A stretch of 64,000 bases of DNA, taken from Gnetum montanum. Lineage: Eukaryota; Streptophyta; Gnetopsida; Gnetales; Gnetaceae. Below are positions 23,681-35,886 of this stretch, piece after piece (within the stretch, counting starts at the first letter, position 1; each line of letters begins with the position of its first letter). Below the pieces are notes generated by a model, which saw nothing but the letters and a program-made list of their open reading frames with translations, was not told the DNA's origin and did not search any database. The stretch lies in NCBI GenBank assembly GCA_015680685.1, contig MNCI01000952.1:856973-920972 (forward strand), written 5' to 3'. The position numbers were made by a program, and so were the translations under genes.

Positions 23681-24640
23681 CCCTCTATTATCCACTTTCA
23701 ATAGTTTCTCTTTTTGTTCAAGAGCAAGTTTAGCATTGATTATAACCAGCTTTCCATTTTTCAAAAATGCATATTCGACATAGGCAATTAGAGTTTTTAA
23801 CTCTAGGGGCTCTTGTTTAAAATTTTTAATGATTTCCAACTCTCCCTAATAGGTATCCTCATTTTCGTCATCAAAGAGTTAGCCATGAACTTGCTCTAGT
23901 TCATCCATGCCTACGACATAAGTGCATGTCAAGCTCTCAGTTAGTTCCATGTAAATTGTGCTACTCTCAAAATCAGCTACCAGTCACTAGGTGTCCTCTT
24001 GTTTTGTGGTTGCTACGTACAGACACCTTTGAATATCTACCTCATTTGCACACTACCTGCATATGGAAATGAACGATCTTTTCATGGACCAGAGTTTCTA
24101 CACATAGTTACACCCTGTATCCCTATACACGATGCATGGAACTTATTTTTTCTTGATTTTTTTGAATGCATTTTCCTTGAAAATTTCCAAGGAAAGATCT
24201 ATGATGACCATTCTTGCATCACCAGTACTTAGCTATGCCTTTCCCATAATGATTGGAAAATCCCCCTTGTAGTTCTCAACTATGATCACTAGGAAATTAG
24301 CAAGATAAGATCACCCATAGGCATTGGTGACAATATTTTCTACCAATTCCAATGGAACAATGATGGACTAGTCTACCAAATCTAATCTGATATTACTCTT
24401 CTTAAAAGTCAGCAGGTTCTAAGCAGTATACATCTCATGGAGAATCATATTAAGACCGAAACCTAAACCTAGAAAATATTTGCATGGTTCATTCCCGACA
24501 ATTTACAAATAGATAAGGGGACTTCTAAGGTCGACTAATTTTCTAGGAAGGTTGCCAACCTAAATCCAGTCAAATACAGCATGAGTTAACATAACAATAG
24601 ATATAGCATGAGTTAACATAATAGTGTGGATCTTCAGAGG
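23681..24640 (-). pseudogene. pro: RT3 protease and linker (decayed)
   Basis: A retropepsin-like protease that would cut the Gag-Pol precursor. The active-site box reads FLGLGFGLNMI where the lineage consensus is LLDSGSSVNLIS, so the catalytic Asp is lost. Downstream KKSNIRLDLVD, GDFPIIMGKA and DLSLEIFKENAF align with RT4 and RT5. The linker 23839-23680 encodes NFKQEPLELKTL...EYAFLKNGKLVIINAKLA, the conserved lead-in to RT. Confidence 0.75.
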
Positions 24641-24899
24641 CATTTAGTTTGAAGGGCTCTTGATTTGATGATTTGCAAAGAATGAGGAAGAAGCAGGATG
24701 ACCATCCACATGAGTTTGTAAGGGCTTAGGAGGGCTGTTGGATCGAAAGAATGGTCATTTGCAAGATGTAGGTTTTGAACCACTCGATTGATTAAGCAGT
24801 TGTGGATTAATGACCCTTGTAGCATTACATTGTTGTGACTAAGCTAAAAGCTCATCCTACATGGATGGAGCAAGCGATAACTATGTTAAGGGTGGAGTA

Positions 24900-27037
24900 A
24901 TAGGTGTAGGCATATGAGGAGGTTATGGATGGAATATGGGATCCTCCCTAGGAGTTGGAGAATGAGTTCGGTGGAATTTAGGAGGGTGGTAGTGATGCTA
25001 GAAAGGAGAAATGTAACTAGAAGAGTAACGTGGAGACAAGGGTTGCTAAACATAGTACCCATACAAATCTAGCTACCTATAAGGGTACTACTACCATGGT
25101 GGTGGCATTCCCCATGACTATGATTGTTGCCACTACTAATACTACTCATATGGTTGTGGTAAAGTGCCACTTGGATAATAAGGTTGTTTTTGGTGGAACT
25201 ACCTAGGATTTCCTTGAGGATAGGGAAATATTTTAGGTGTTTGCATGTTTTAAAGTCATGGACTCAAAGCATACATCCCAGATTCTTGTAAGTGTGATAC
25301 AATAAGCAACATCCCTTAGGATGTTCATAATGGCAAATGTCAAACCCATCGTCATCATCTAATTGAAGTTCCACAGCTTCTTTTACTACAAAAACTTTGT
25401 CCTTATCGCTTTGGTAGGCATGTTCAGCTTCTTTCTACCTCCTATGTTCATGATCACTACTCTACTCTCTTATTTCATCCAAAGAATCCCATATTTTATC
25501 TACCTTGGCCAAAATTTTAGCCATAGGTTTTTAGACCAGTAAGGTCTTTTGTTGCACCACCTCATTAAGAGGTGACTCCTCCTCACTATCACAAAATTAG
25601 ACCTCCTTCTTTCTAATGGAAGGGTCCCTATTATATTCTTCTACACTTTCACATTTCCTCAACTCTCCTTCTTCTTTTGCTACCTACTCAATCAACCTTT
25701 TTATTTGGGCTCTTAATTTCAACAATCTTCCTTGGGCATAGACTTTAAGGGTCCTTCATGTTTCTAAGTGAAGCCCATCTATGATGTGGTGAAGTTGTTC
25801 CCTCTGAGAGTAACCATGGCTATGGCATCAATGTAATAATAAATAATATCTACCCATGATGGCATCCAAGGGTTCATGTGTTTCATGTTTCCATCCTTGG
25901 ATTTGCCTTCACAGGTTTGACACTCTAGAGTAGGTCTAATACTTATCATTAAATAATTTTAGCATTGTACTCCATTGACGGATTAATTCTAGTTTTAGAT
26001 ATCAATACCAATTTTCTACTTCCATGATGAGTGTTCTAGGGAATAACTTGAGCTTTTGCTAATCATTTTCAATATTTTGTAAGGCACAAGCATCATGAAA
26101 ACCCTGTAGATGTGTTTAAGGATCTAAGTTATATCCCCTCAAATCTAGGAATATTGTTCATGTCTAGCCACTTAATTTAGCTATCATTCACATGCCTGGT
26201 AGGAATTCTAACAACCTCTACGATGTTGAGCATATTTCAAGTGTCTAGAATAAATTCATCTTCATGATCTTAATGATGCCTATGATGTCCTCTGTCATCC
26301 CTTCGTTAATGGTGGTCTCTGTGATTATCATTGTTGTCCTACTACCTGCAGTTCTTTTTTTATTCAAAGGAGGAAGCTAATCTAGATGAAGAGGGCAAAG
26401 AGGAAGGAGGACTGCCACCATCGTGGTGTCTGCCACTTCTTCTCCCCTTATCATGGCCATGATTCTTGGAGTGATCATCATTATGCTTATTCAAGTTCCA
26501 ACTTTGACTTCCTTTATTAAAGCTCCCACAACCATGGAACTTACTGTTAACAGATCCCAGATTGTTGATTACTAATTTAGGATTTGGGTTCAGCTCCCCT
26601 TCACCAAAGTCAAGAGGTCGAGAGTCTACATGTTGAGAACCCTTAGAAAGAGGTTCCTCATCATCCCTTTGATTTAGCAGGAATAAGGGGTTATTGAACT
26701 ATTTTTCCTTTATGACTTCGCGATGCTTTTTCTATTGTTGATCTCATTTGCGTTGTGTCTTAGTGGAACGGTAGTCCCAAAAGTCATGATCTTCCATAAC
26801 ATACTCTCCATGAAGGTCCTCGATGTCCAACCTTGTAAGAGTTTGGAGTAGCATCCTAGAAATAGATTGGTTAGGTGACAATACAATGTTCCCCTCCATG
26901 TCTCCCGACTACATTTGTTCATCCTAATGCAGGACGTAAGTGAAATTGCATACAAACTCATTAAGATGAATGTCCATCACTCTGCATTCTTATGGTACTA
27001 TTGACTTAGAATCATCTCACTTATGAGAAGAAGAAGA
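24900..27037 (-). pseudogene. gag: RT3 gag polyprotein (decayed)
   Basis: Position 27037 is where the start codon should lie; it is ATA (in ...ATATCTTCTTCTTCTCATAAG), a G-to-A change from ATG seen in relatives. N-terminal block HLNEFVCNFTYVLH, an Asn/His/Ser-rich linker, capsid region (about 26170-25480) matching RT1, and a knuckle near 25345-25310 reading ICHYEHPKGC with the first Cys changed to Phe. The C-terminal Tyr/Gln/Pro-rich tail runs to about 24900. Stops are frequent. Confidence 0.75.
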
Positions 27038-27160
27038 TATTTTTGTTAGAAAAAAGTTTCTAAATGTGCTTGTAGTATAGTTTTGATTAATTGTTATGAT
27101 TTAACTTTGTCAGGTTCATTTCAATGATGTTGAGTAATTCTCACTAATTCCAGATTGACA

Positions 27161-27528
27161 GCCCAACAGTGTTTGCACAAAGTTTAAGATGTGTTTGGGA
27201 AGTGGGAACGGTTACTTGTGTTAGGCTAAATTAGACTATAGTTTACTTAGCAATTAATCGCACTTACTTTTAATCACTTTTAATTTTATTCTTGTTCTAG
27301 GTGAGTAATTCCATAAAAACACAAAACAATAAAAATCATATGCCTCAGTCACACTTAGCCATACAAATGCATTCCACAAGTGGGACTGGGAAGACAACGA
27401 ATGAACAATATGCACACACTGTTTAGCTGTAGTGTACTTAGTAATTATAGTCTATGGAATTTGATCAAATTACACGTGAACGCTTGTGATTCATATGGTT
27501 GGGCATAAGGGTACCTTTCCACTCATCA
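27161..27528 (+). repeat. RT4 5' LTR remnant
   Basis: Aligns with 36408-36774 of the 3' LTR from CCCAACA(G/A)TGTT through GTGTTTGGGAAGTGG to ACTCATCA. U3, the TATA box and R are missing, so this copy cannot drive transcription. Confidence 0.85.
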
Positions 27529-27529
27529 T

Positions 27530-27547
27530 TGGTGATGTTGCTAGGGA
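27530..27547 (+). other. RT4 primer binding site (tRNA-Asp type, eroded)
   Basis: TGGTGATGTTGCTAGGGA, five mismatches to the tRNA-Asp complement; position relative to the LTR is exact. Confidence 0.65.
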
Positions 27548-27685
27548 CTATAGTTGTTCATGCGCTATCTAAACCCAATGAAACTTAGTAACCTTGTTGT
27601 TCGAACCCTAAGACTCAAATCCTACAAAAACAAAAATTATTATCATTAAATTAAATCTCAATTGCACACTATTTATTAACACAAA

Positions 27686-30040
27686 ATGTCTTCTTCCCAC
27701 AGGAGCCCATCTTTGGCTAGGGTAGTTCAAGTGCCTTAATAATATTAGGTGGTATATGCTCATCCCGATGAGTACGTACTAAACTTTACCTTCATCTTGC
27801 ATCAAGATGAACTGATGCAGTGGCAAGATATAGATGGCAACATTGTGTTGCTATCTAACTGATTTGTTCCAGCAATGCTCCAGCTAATGCTAGCATGACA
27901 CAGGCTTCAACATCTCCGTGGAGAATATGAGATGCAAGATCCTGACTCAAGGGATTATCATCTCACTGAAGCACAAAGATTAAGGAATCGGTAGCTAAAG
28001 CACCAACACGAGCTTATGAAGGGCAAGGGGCCAAACATCTTTCCACCTCCACTTAATCCAATTGATGAAGGTGATCATTTCTTTAGTGATTCTTCCCTCC
28101 TTGACTTTGTTCAAGGAGCCCTCAACTAGAATGTACAATCCACATTCCATAATCCAGGTTATGGTCATAATAGATCTAATGACAAAAATGGATCCAACGA
28201 AACAAGTTAAGAAAAGGTCGACAAAGGAGATCATGATTGCAATAGTGGTTGAAGGCATCAAAGAAAGTGTGATAGACGTCAGCGTCAAGCAAGTTCCCCT
28301 TCTTCTTCCCCTTCATTATCATCATCTTCTTCTTCATCTAGTTTAGATCATGGCTGCAGAAGAAATAACCATGATGGAGGTGACCGACAAGACTAAAATA
28401 ACAAAAGGGACCATTAGGACAGTTATGACTGAAGACGTCAGCAATCCAGAGAGGCCCATCATCAAGAAGAAGGGCTAGTAGAAAACATCGTAGGCACCAC
28501 CATCATGGCCTTGATGAACCTCTACTTGTTACTTGGGGCATGTTGAATATTGCAGAGGCTATGAGGATTCCAACCAGCCAAGTGAAGGATAGTAGAATAA
28601 AGAGGCTTAATATGAACAATATTCCTTGGTTCAAGGGAGGATATGATGCTGATTTGCAAAATCACATTCAAGCCTTCCAAGATGCATGTGTCTTGCTAAA
28701 TATTGAAAATGACTTGCAAAAGCTAAAATCATTTCCAAGGACACTTATAAACAAAGAAAAAAGTTGGTATTAATCCTTGGAACCAGAATCAATCAGTCGA
28801 TGAAGTACGATGTTGAACTATTCAATGAAAAATATCAAATGTACTTCCAAGTATCCAATCTAAGGAAACAAATTCAAAAATGGAAACATGGGAATCATGA
28901 GCCCTTGGATGCTGTTATTGGTTGATACTACTCTCTATTGTATGGGTGTCCTGGCCATGGATACTCTCAGCTTGATCAGCTTCACCATATCATAGATGGG
29001 TTGCAATCTAAAACCAGAAAAACCCTTGGCATTTATGCCCAAAGAATACTGACAAAGTTAAGCGCCCATCAAATTTAACAATTATTAAGCAGGTAGCCAA
29101 GGAAGAGGGAGAACTAAGAAAACATGAAAGTGCAGAGGAATACAATAGTAACCCTTTTAGAAAAAGGGGGTTCGATTTTGTGACAGTGAGAATGAATTTT
29201 CTAGAGATGAGGTGGTAAATCAAAAGACCTTACCATTCCAGAAATTACATTTAGAAATTACAGTCAAGGTTGATTAGTTATGGGACTCCATGAAAAATAA
29301 TTTTTGAGCTATTTTAAAAATTGCTAAAGAGTCTGAGAAAAGTGGCAAGTGAGAGCGTTAGAGACGTAAGGAAGCTGAACGCACCATATCTAAGGGTAAA
29401 GGTAAAATGATTGCAATAGAGATGGCTACGAATAGCAATTCAGATGATGATGGTGGATGTTATGTTTGCCAGTATGAACATCCTAAGGGATGTTTTCCAA
29501 TTGTATCACACTTGCAGGAATTTGTGGTGTATGCCTTACATCCACCACGTGCACAACGGCAAACTCCCAAAAGATTACCTTATCCAGAAGGCAATCCTTG
29601 ACAATTCCACCAATTGCAATAGTACTATCCAAGTGGAACTCCTCCACAACCCTATGAATTGTACCAATAGTGGCAGGAACCATAATCGTGGGCATTGCCA
29701 CCTCCAAGACAGCAATACCCTTACCAACAACCAGATCCCTACGGTCACCATGTTTAGCAACCTTAATCTTCAAAGGACTCCTCTGGTCATATTGCTACTT
29801 ACCAATCTCACAACTACCCTCCTGAAACATACTAATCACCCTATCCACAGAGGGATGCCATCTACTACCCTCATGTACCTCCTATTCCTACACCTACTTC
29901 TCCACCTCCTACACAACTACCGCCTACTCCATCCATGCAAGGTGAATTGCTTACACAACCATAGTAAAGGAACACTACAAGAGCAGTTAATCTACAAGTA
30001 GTTAACCCATTCAGCAGGTCGGAACCATGAACAAAGAAAA
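27686..30040 (+). pseudogene. gag: RT4 gag polyprotein (decayed)
   Basis: Start ATG at 27686 (MSSSHRSPSLA). The N-terminal block AHPDEYV...LHQDELMQWQD is followed by a Ser-rich linker (about 28290-28350) and the capsid region 28540-29250 (MLNIAEAMRIPTSQ, NNIPWFKGGYDADLQNHIQA, NIENDLQKLK). A modified zinc knuckle at 29458-29493 reads CYVCQYEHPKGC. A Pro/Gln/Tyr-rich tail extends to about 30040. Frameshifts at about 28770 and several stops break the frame. Confidence 0.8.
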
Positions 30041-30149
30041 GACCCTTTTTGTGGCATCGCGGTCCACCAAATCCCTTGGACACATCAATGGTTGGTAACC
30101 CTACTCCTCCACCTTCCTCTGTTTCCTCTTTATCCAAGTTCCCTTCAAA

Positions 30150-30840
30150 CCAAAATCCCTTTCGAATCCATATTGTAATGCTGACACATGTTGTATCCAA
30201 TTGGATTCGAGCTAGTAATCTACCTAAAAATTAGCTGATCCTGGGAGTCCCCTAGTTTACTTGCAAATTGCTAGGAATGAGCCTTGTAAGGCTCTTCTTA
30301 ACTCTAGTTTTAGTGTTAATTTGATCTCACATGAGATGTACACAATGTGAAACCTTCCTCCCTTGAAGAAGAGCAACATCCAGCTAGAATTGGTAGACCA
30401 GTCCATCACTGTTCCATTGAGACTGGTTGAGGACATCGTCCCCACCGTTTGTGGGTGGTCATATCCCACTAATTTCCTAGTAATCAAAGTGGAAAACTAC
30501 AAGGGGGATTTTCCAATTATTATGGAAAGCACGTGGTTAAGTATTGTGGATGCCAAAATGGACATTAGAGATCTTTCCTTAGAGATATCAAAAGAAAATG
30601 AATTTGGAAAGATCGAGAAGAAGAAAGTTCCATGTATCGTGTACAACGATTCAGGGTGCCATTGTGTACAGAAGTTATGGTCAGTAAAGCAAACATCTAT
30701 CTCTACATGCAAGTAGTGTACACTAGAAACTGATATACAAAGATGTTTGTACATAGTAGCCACAAAACAAGAAAGCACCCAATGGCTGACAACTAATTTT
30801 AGTAGTAGGACATTATGCATGAAATCAACTAAGGGCCTAA
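30150..30840 (+). pseudogene. pro: RT4 protease (decayed)
   Basis: Retropepsin-like domain. The active-site box reads LLNSSFSVNLIS, so the catalytic Asp is Asn and the following Gly is Ser (both G-to-A). Open segment 30363-30716 carries KKSNIQLELVDQSITVPL, VCGWSYPTNFLVI, GDFPIIMEST and DLSLEISKENEF, nearly identical to RT5. A linker with CLYIVATKQE follows. Confidence 0.78.
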
Positions 30841-32490
30841 TGTACGAATATGTTGCAAGTATGGATGAACTTAAGCAATTTCATCACCAACTCTTTGAAG
30901 GAGAAAATGATGATGTTAATTGGGATGATCTAGAATTTCTTGACAATTTTAAACAAGAGCTCCTTGAATTGAAGATGCTACCGGTTGGAATGAAATATGT
31001 ATTTTTAAAAAATGGGAGGCCAATTATCATTAATGACAAGCCTGCTACAAAATAGAAGAAAAAGTTAATAAAAGTTCTGGAAAAGTGGTTAGAAGCCTTT
31101 GCTTAGTCATATTCTGAGCTCACTAGGATAAATCCAATAATATGCCAACACAGGATATACACTGACCCCGCTGTCAAGCCGAAATGACAACCACAATGGC
31201 ATTTGAATCCCAAGTTAAAATAGATTGTCAAAGAGAAGATTGAACAACTCCTCAAAGTGGGATTCATTTACCCTATCATAGATAGTGAGTGGGTGAGGCC
31301 TCTCATGATTGTGCTAAAGAAAGAAGGCAAATGGGACGTGTGCATTGATTTTTGACTACTCAATATGGCAACTTTCAAGGATCATTTTCCATTGCCTTTC
31401 ATTGACCAAGTGTTGGACACCATTTCGGGGCACAGCTATTACAGCTTTCTGGAAGGTTAAAGTGGCTATAACCAAATCCAAATTACACCAGAGAACTAGG
31501 TGAAGATAACTTTCATAAGTCCTTAAGGGACTTTTGCTTACCAACAAATGCCATTTGGTCTATGTAATGCCCTAGCCACGTTTCAACAATTAGTTCTCAA
31601 CATTTTCCAATAATAGATTGGTAGTGGGGCATAAGTTTTTATGGATGATTTTTCTACCTATGGAGCTACATTCGAGCAAGCCCTAGATTGTCTTGAGTAG
31701 GTGTTGAAGAGATGTGCCGAAACAAATCTCTGGCTCAATTGGCAAAAGAGCCATCTTATGGTCNTGAAACAAATCTCTGGCTCAATTGGCAAAAGAGCCA
31801 TCTTATGGTCCATGAAGGCACAGTCTTGGGGCATCGCATTTCAAAAGCAAGAATCGAGGTGAACCCTGAAAAAATAAGGGTCATCCAAGGAATAACTCAT
31901 CAACTTGAAATAGTTTAAAAAGTTTGGTCATTCCTTAGTCATACTGACTACTACCGATGATTCATCAAGAATTTTTCCAAAATTGCCAAGCTATTGGTAG
32001 AATTAACAGAGAAGGATGCATCATTTATCTAGACCCCTGTATGTGAATCAGCATTTTAATAGTTGAAGCAAAATCTTGTTGAAACTCCCATTTTTCAAGC
32101 ACCATATCAATCTAGACCATTTCATGTGATGAACAATGCATATGAATTATGCTTTGGGGGCAGTGCTTAAATAGATGGATGATTAGAAATGTCCATATTA
32201 CATTCACTATGCAAGCCAGAGCATCACAAGTACAAAACTAAACTACACCACCATAGAAAAGGAGTTGATGGCAGTGGTGTTTACTTTAGAAAATTTTAGG
32301 CACTATGTGCTTAGCTATAAAGTCTTTGTGCACACAGATCATAGTGCCATTAGATGTCTAATGAACAAACCAATGGTGAGCCCTCGTGTCATACGGTGGC
32401 TCATGATTTTGTAGAAATTTGATCTCACAATGGTAGATCGTAAAGGTGTGGAGAATGTGGTCGAGAGTCACTTATCGTGACTAAAATGGA
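30841..32490 (+). pseudogene. pol: RT4 reverse transcriptase and RNase H (decayed)
   Basis: The lead-in 30960-31055 (ELKMLPVGMKYVFLKNGRPI) is followed by RT motifs: VGFIYPI, CIDF, YYSFLEG-SGYNQIQI (catalytic Asp of motif A changed to Glu), FGLCNALATFQQLVLN, and an intact FMDDFSTYG box at about 31640. RNase H: LNYTTIEKELMAVV and VHTDHSAIRCLMNKPMVSP at about 32230-32390, keeping the TDH Asp. Numerous stops. A 45 bp duplication around an N (31719-31810) breaks the frame and may be an assembly scar. Confidence 0.82.
31719..31810 (+). repeat. 45 bp exact duplication flanking an ambiguous base
   Basis: Bases 31719-31763 and 31766-31810 are identical; N (31764) and T lie between. The duplicated stretch encodes ETNLWLNWQKSHLMV once in relatives (RT3, RT5). 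A contig overlap left unmerged is the simplest explanation. Confidence 0.85.
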
Positions 32491-32639
32491 ACAATAAGGA
32501 GAAAGAGAGCTCTTTATCTAACCAATTCCTTAACGAATCTCTCCTTGTAGGTGCTATTAATGCACAAATGTCTTATGAACTAAAACAGTATGATACCATC
32601 CTCACTTATCTACTCAAGCAAGAACTGCCACAAGGGCTA

Positions 32640-33843
32640 GACACTAGAAAGAAACATCAGTTTCTTCACCAGGTCAAATATTTCATGTACATTAATGAAA
32701 ACCTTTATAAGGTTTGTCCTAATGGCTAGATACATTGGTGTGTCCCTAATACAGATCAATTGCGTGTTCTCCAGAATGCTCATGAAGGTCCTTGCGGGGG
32801 CCATTATGCTGGGAGACGCATGACCATAAAAATCCTCATGGCATGGTATTATTAGCCAACAATCTTTAGGGATGCACATCAATTCATCTGCGCTTGTGAT
32901 CATTGCCATAGGGATGGTGGAATGATAACTCGAATGGAGGGGCCACAACAATGGATACAACTCTCGAACCATTCTACATTTGGGGCATTGACTTTATGGG
33001 TCCCATCACGCCTTTATCAAATGGAAAGGCATATATAATAGTTGAAGTTGATTGTTGTACCAAGTGGGTAGAAGCAGTAGTAGTCGTTGACTGTACATCC
33101 ATCACTGCTACTCGTTTTGTACAAAAAAACATCGTAAACAAGTGTGGTGTACCTTGTGTGTTAATTTCTGATAATGGAACTCATTTTACAAGTGCCACTT
33201 TCAGGAAGCTGCTGCAACGCTTAGGGTTGACTATAAAATCACAACACAATATCACCCCCAAGCCAATGGTCAAGCTAAGGTCATTAATAGGGAGATTACA
33301 AAAATCTTAACGTGTACCATTACTAAATACCAAAGGGATTAGAGCACTAAATTAAATGATTCCCTTTAGGCCTATCGCTCCACATGGAAGCTTTCCATAG
33401 GTTATTCTCCCTATGAGCTTGTGTACGGAAAACTACCAACATTACCCATCCAATCCGAGCTCTGTACACTCTCTACAGTTTGTGATCTTGACCTAGATCT
33501 AAGTCTAGCATAGAAAGAATAATTAATGAATCTCAACTTGCTAGATGAAAATCAATTAATGGCCCTATCATCCAACGAAATGCATAAGGCATTCAACAAG
33601 AAATGCCATGACCTCAAAATAAGAAAAATCAAGTTTCAACCAGGAGACAAGGTTCTCTATTGGAATCCTACACATGTACCCCAACGAACCAAATTTCAAA
33701 CATTGTGGGAAGGACCTTACATCATAGATGAGACTTTTCCATCTGGGGCCATGATCATTTACAAACCTGATAGCCTAGACAAAAAACAACTAATCAGCAT
33801 TCAACAAATAAAACCTTTCCATGAGCCCAAGCCAACCAACTAA
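32640..33843 (+). pseudogene. int: RT4 integrase (decayed)
   Basis: Zinc finger: AHEGPCGGHYAGRRM, then CDHCHRDGGM with the first Cys altered. Core: GIDFMGPITPLSNGKAYIIV (32981 on), KWVEAVVVVD, ISDNGTHFTSATFRKLLQ with the second Asp intact, then a frameshift near 33240. The catalytic Glu position reads NGQAKVINRE, Lys instead of Glu. C-terminal part 33526-33843 is open: ALSSNEMHKAFNKK, QPGDKVLYWNPTHVPQ, EGPYIIDETFPSG and the end KPFHEPKPTN with stop TAA at 33841. No chromodomain. Confidence 0.82.
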
Positions 33844-35877
33844 ATGAACACTTCGCCAAATGGACAACCACCCATACTAATACCTTTGGCGACTTCTCAT
33901 TTTTTGACTTTTGTGTTTTCTACATTTTTGGTTTTCCAACTTTTTGTTTTCATCTTCTTTGTTTTACATCTTTATTTTACATATTTGTATTTTTAAGGTT
34001 ATTCATTTTTTCTTAGTTTTTGTTTTACACCAATGTTCATATATTCAATATTTATTGTCTACATTTTTACTTTCTTTTATGGTTATGTTGCTTATGTTTG
34101 ATGTATTTCTCTACTTTTTTTGCTAATAAGGTGGCAGGTACAATGGTAATACACTACTCGATGATGGTATACTTTATTTGTAATTTGATTGTTGATGTCT
34201 AGTTTCTAACTTTGAATGTCATTACTGATGACTAGGACGTGGTTTCCTTTCATGTAACAGGTAGTGAGTCCACATAATCCACCCATCCACATACTCTATG
34301 GTTTTCCTTGTTTTAGAAGCATGCAGTCTCTTCTTCATTAATACAACTTTAATAAATTGGTGACTTGTGTAATTTCTAGAATTAGGAAGGAATTAAAGGT
34401 TTGGATAGGGTGTGGCTTCAAAGGGATGCGGTATCCTTTGTGTTTTTCTATTTTCCTATGTGCACGAGTGTTCTCGTAAGCTTCTCACCATTCTGCGTCA
34501 TTTCAAATAGGAAGTCAAATAAGTCCATACATCATGTGGTCCTCATCAAAAAAAAAAAAAAGAAGAGATGAGGATTCAAAGCACACCCCTTGGATAAAAT
34601 AAATATGAAAAATGCATGGGTCTTTACATGGTGTGGTTCCCATTCAAAAGAGAAAAAAAAGAAAACAAAACATGAAAATTCAAAGCACACCCCTTAGACC
34701 AAATAAAAGGGCTACAAGCACTGATTATAAGACTTGTCTTGTCTCCTCTAACTAAGACCCTTTCTCACTTCCTACCTTCACTCCAATCTGGAATGGTGGT
34801 TGTTTTGTGGGAGCATTCTTGTGTCTCAGGGGATGGACTTACCTTAGAATGTTGATGCAAAGTCACTGAAAGTGGTTTGTTTTGATCCAAACTGAGGAAG
34901 GATCCTACCAAGTCAATTAATCACAAACTCCACAAGGGACTGTATGTGACCATAATTAGAAACTCCATTCCACTCTCTCTATCATCCATCTATGCTCTTC
35001 ATGCCTCACTTCGCTGCCAGTTTCATGTTTTGATTCCATGTTTCGGTTTGATGTGTTAGGTTTCTCAGTCAGTTACTTTTGCATTTTTGTGCTTAACTTT
35101 CTATAACCATTAATCATCCATGGTGCCCACGGACTCCTTGGTTTGAAGTTATGCAAGGGCATAAAAGGTCTATGCTTACTTTGGGGAGGACCCACTTGCA
35201 TCTCTTTTGGTTTGGTTAAGTTAAGTTCTTTACCCTTAAACATTGTTATAATAAAATTATTTTTATTTACCCCATCCATGTCATCCAATTTTACACACCT
35301 TCACAACTTATTATTGTGAGTACCCTCTTTCCAATACTCTTTATGTTAAATTTTTTCTGAATTATCTAGATTGCTTCTTTTATTTAACCCATTCATTAGT
35401 CTTTCCACTAACAACATCAAGCAACTAATCTATCACAATCACAACCTAGCTAGATAAAATTTTCGATGAAACAAGGTACTCGGCTATTATCTATTGCACT
35501 ATATATACTAATCCTTGGTTTTGTTGTGATTGTAGTGGAAAGCATGGACTGGAAGCAGAATAGTAGTCACTAAGGAGGATGCAACCATATCACTCATGGG
35601 AGATTGTTCATAATCGCTGGATCTCTTCTACCTCTCCCTCATTCTTCTATTGCCAAGAGGGGTTGGATGTTTTTTGGATCTGTTGGTGCTCTTTCCTGTT
35701 GTCATGAACACACAATGTTATACACCATTGTCATATTGTATGCTCGGGAACTTTTGTATTTGTCTATTTTCTCTGTGTCACTCTGCATGTCAATCAAATA
35801 AGTCCACGCACCCTATTATATTTTGTAAAGGACTTGTTCCTCTTCTTCTGTACTAGAGGACGAGTTTTCATTCAATC
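33844..35877 (+). other. RT4 3' non-coding region
   Basis: Two kb with no conserved frame. A T-rich stretch (33900-34130) gives hydrophobic short ORFs by composition. The conserved block is at about 34676-34771 (GGGCTACAAGCACTG, CCTCTAACTAAGACCCTTT), with further shared blocks at about 34946 and 35130-35200 (GGGGAGGACCCACTTGC). Confidence 0.6.
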
Positions 35878-35886
35878 ATGGGGGTA
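35878..35886 (+). other. RT4 polypurine tract
   Basis: ATGGGGGTA directly before the LTR start TGATAAATC, preceded by GAGTTTTCATTCAATC as in RT5. Confidence 0.75.

Larger units (their letters stand above)
14929..27150 (-). mobile_element. RT3: Athila-like retrotransposon with gag, full pol and extra 3' ORF; 5' LTR lost
   Basis: Minus-strand order: leader (from about 27150), gag, protease, RT, RNase H, integrase, 3' non-coding region with a conserved block, LTR-like internal segment, extra ORF, polypurine tract, 3' LTR. This is the fullest architecture in the window. The 5' LTR and primer site are gone where RT3 meets RT4 head to head. The left flank is ataag; its partner cannot be tested. 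Grouping the extra ORF with this pol is supported by RT2, where gag and the same ORF lie between one LTR pair. Confidence 0.75.

Noticed and set aside
33911-34202. Small hydrophobic frames downstream of RT4 integrase as an env-like gene
   Set aside because: T-rich composition yields Phe/Leu frames; they are not conserved in RT5 or RT3, and no signal peptide to membrane-anchor layout is present.
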